DNA of 46,596 bases from Puniceicoccus vermicola. Its GTDB lineage: Bacteria; Verrucomicrobiota; Verrucomicrobiia; Opitutales; Puniceicoccaceae. The notes beneath the pieces are model-generated. The model saw only the letters and a list, made by a program, of their open reading frames with translations. It was not told the origin of the DNA and searched no databases. The first letter of the stretch is position 1. Each line of letters opens with the position of its first letter. A program made the position numbers and the translations under genes. This document shows, piece after piece, positions 45,821-46,596 of the stretch. The stretch is taken from NCBI RefSeq assembly GCF_014230055.1, contig NZ_JACHVA010000092.1:1-46596 (forward strand), read 5' to 3'.

Positions 45821-46596
45821 CTACTGTCCAGTTAGGAACTCGTTGAATGTCAATTGATTAGGTAATTGAGGTTCGTCAAAATTTGTGCAATAATCCATAA
45901 ACAGCTGATGGATAGGTGTTTTCTGAAATACGTTGACGCTCAAAACTTGCAAAATCCGGCTAAGGTTTTCGCCGAATCCATGAATCTTATTGAGACAGGC
46001 CACCATGAGGTAAACGCAGATGGCGATCCAGATTTGGGTCTTCACCGCGTTCACGGAGGTGCCGTAGAACGCTTTGATTCTGAGGTTTTGCTTGATCCAT
46101 TTGAAGAACAACTCGATGTGCCAGCGACTCTTATAGATGCGGGCGATCATGATGGCAGGAAGACCGAAATGGTTGGTGATGAATACCAGACTCTTGCCTG
46201 TTTCGAGATCGACAAAGCGGATGCGTCTGAGTTTTTCGGGGTAGTCCCGTTTGCTCTTGGTAGTCTTCAAGCCGGCGCTCTGGTCGCAACGCAAGCCAAT
46301 GGCTTTGTCGACCGGGCGGGACTCGCTGACGTAGAAAGCCATATTGCTCTTTGCACGGGTGACGAAGAACGCTCCGGCTTGATGGATGCGATAGAGCCGT
46401 GCGAAATCGACGTATCCACGATCCATGACATAGATGCTTCCCGACTCGAAAACGATTTGGTCGAGCACGTTCACGTCATGCACGCTACCGTCGGTAATGC
46501 TCATAAACACTGGTATGGAGCCTCTCAAGTCGATCATCGTGTGCAGCTTGACTGCGGCTTTGGTCTGCCTGAAACGAGCCCACGGGAACATCGAAA
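45821..46596 (-). CDS. IS4-family transposase, C-terminal part (cut by window edge)
   Basis: The DDE transposase of an IS4-type insertion sequence, open to the right window edge, so the N-terminus is missing; the in-frame Met near 46591 is internal. The catalytic acids fit: Asp in KLHTMIDLRG, Asp in YVMDRGYVDFARL, and Glu in YKSRWHIELFFKWIKQNL. The C-terminus ends in LTFNEFLTGQ. In several IS4 elements the stop codon lies within or next to the terminal repeat (CTGGACAGTAGTG-like), and a matching string occurs at 45818-45831, suggesting that the IS boundary is within ~15 bp of the stop. Confidence 0.85.
   Translation of the reverse strand, partial: SMFPWARFRQTKAAVKLHTMIDLRGSIPVFMSITDGSVHDVNVLDQIVFESGSIYVMDRGYVDFARLYRIHQAGAFFVTRAKSNMAFYVSESRPVDKAIGLRCDQSAGLKTTKSKRDYPEKLRRIRFVDLETGKSLVFITNHFGLPAIMIARIYKSRWHIELFFKWIKQNLRIKAFYGTSVNAVKTQIWIAICVYLMVACLNKIHGFGENLSRILQVLSVNVFQKTPIHQLFMDYCTNFDEPQLPNQLTFNEFLTGQ

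Overview
This 46.6 kb window is a bacterial chromosome segment of moderately high GC. Several features point to the PVC group, most likely Verrucomicrobiota of the Opitutales/Puniceicoccales type (an inference from gene content, not from a marker tree). These are a Chlamydia-like, tyrosine-less class I ribonucleotide reductase, few Shine-Dalgarno sequences, several REP-associated (Y1-type) transposases with palindromic repeats, and a gene content typical of a Gram-negative double-membrane cell.

Layout, left to right. 1-262: N-terminal part of an ISL3-type transposase cut by the window edge. 713-7504: a small four-helix membrane protein, then an overlapping TamB/TamA-like (Omp85) pair for outer-membrane assembly or lipid transport. 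7532-8665: a RAYT transposase bracketed by direct copies of a ~165 bp repeat. 8863-14559 (minus): purine operon purL-purM-purQ-purC, where PurQ carries a C-terminal extension that looks like two PurS domains. 14883-19982: a secreted phosphatidylserine/tryptophan-decarboxylase-like enzyme, a periplasmic thioredoxin-like protein, miaA, a short-chain dehydrogenase, hibernation factor hpf and a secreted Cu/Zn superoxide dismutase. 20031-21983: an ABC-F ATPase. 22176-23241: a palindrome-rich non-coding stretch. 23242-28672: nrdB-nrdA-ruvB.

28678-34713 (all minus): a DUF1275 membrane protein, two unknown proteins, hemN, a Dabb-domain protein, a second RAYT flanked by GTAG-hairpin repeats and a long inverted repeat, an orphan metal-type ABC ATPase and a coupled membrane-anchored protein. 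34766-38350: a stand-alone EF-G paralogue and argG. 38807-44977 (minus): pilT/pilU - fabD - lepA - lepB followed by a third Y1-type transposase-like gene. The right edge holds two small ORFs and the C-terminal part of an IS4-family transposase.

Most genes are housekeeping (purine and arginine synthesis, dNTP production, translation, fatty-acid synthesis, heme synthesis, protein export). The accessory layer is repeat and mobile DNA: three distinct Y1-type transposases, each different from the others, with separate repeat families next to two of them, plus insertion-sequence pieces at both edges. The most notable points are the PurQ-PurS-PurS fusion, the NrdB with leucine at the radical-tyrosine site, the exported decarboxylase, the cysteine-free SodC, and the RAYT/REP modules.
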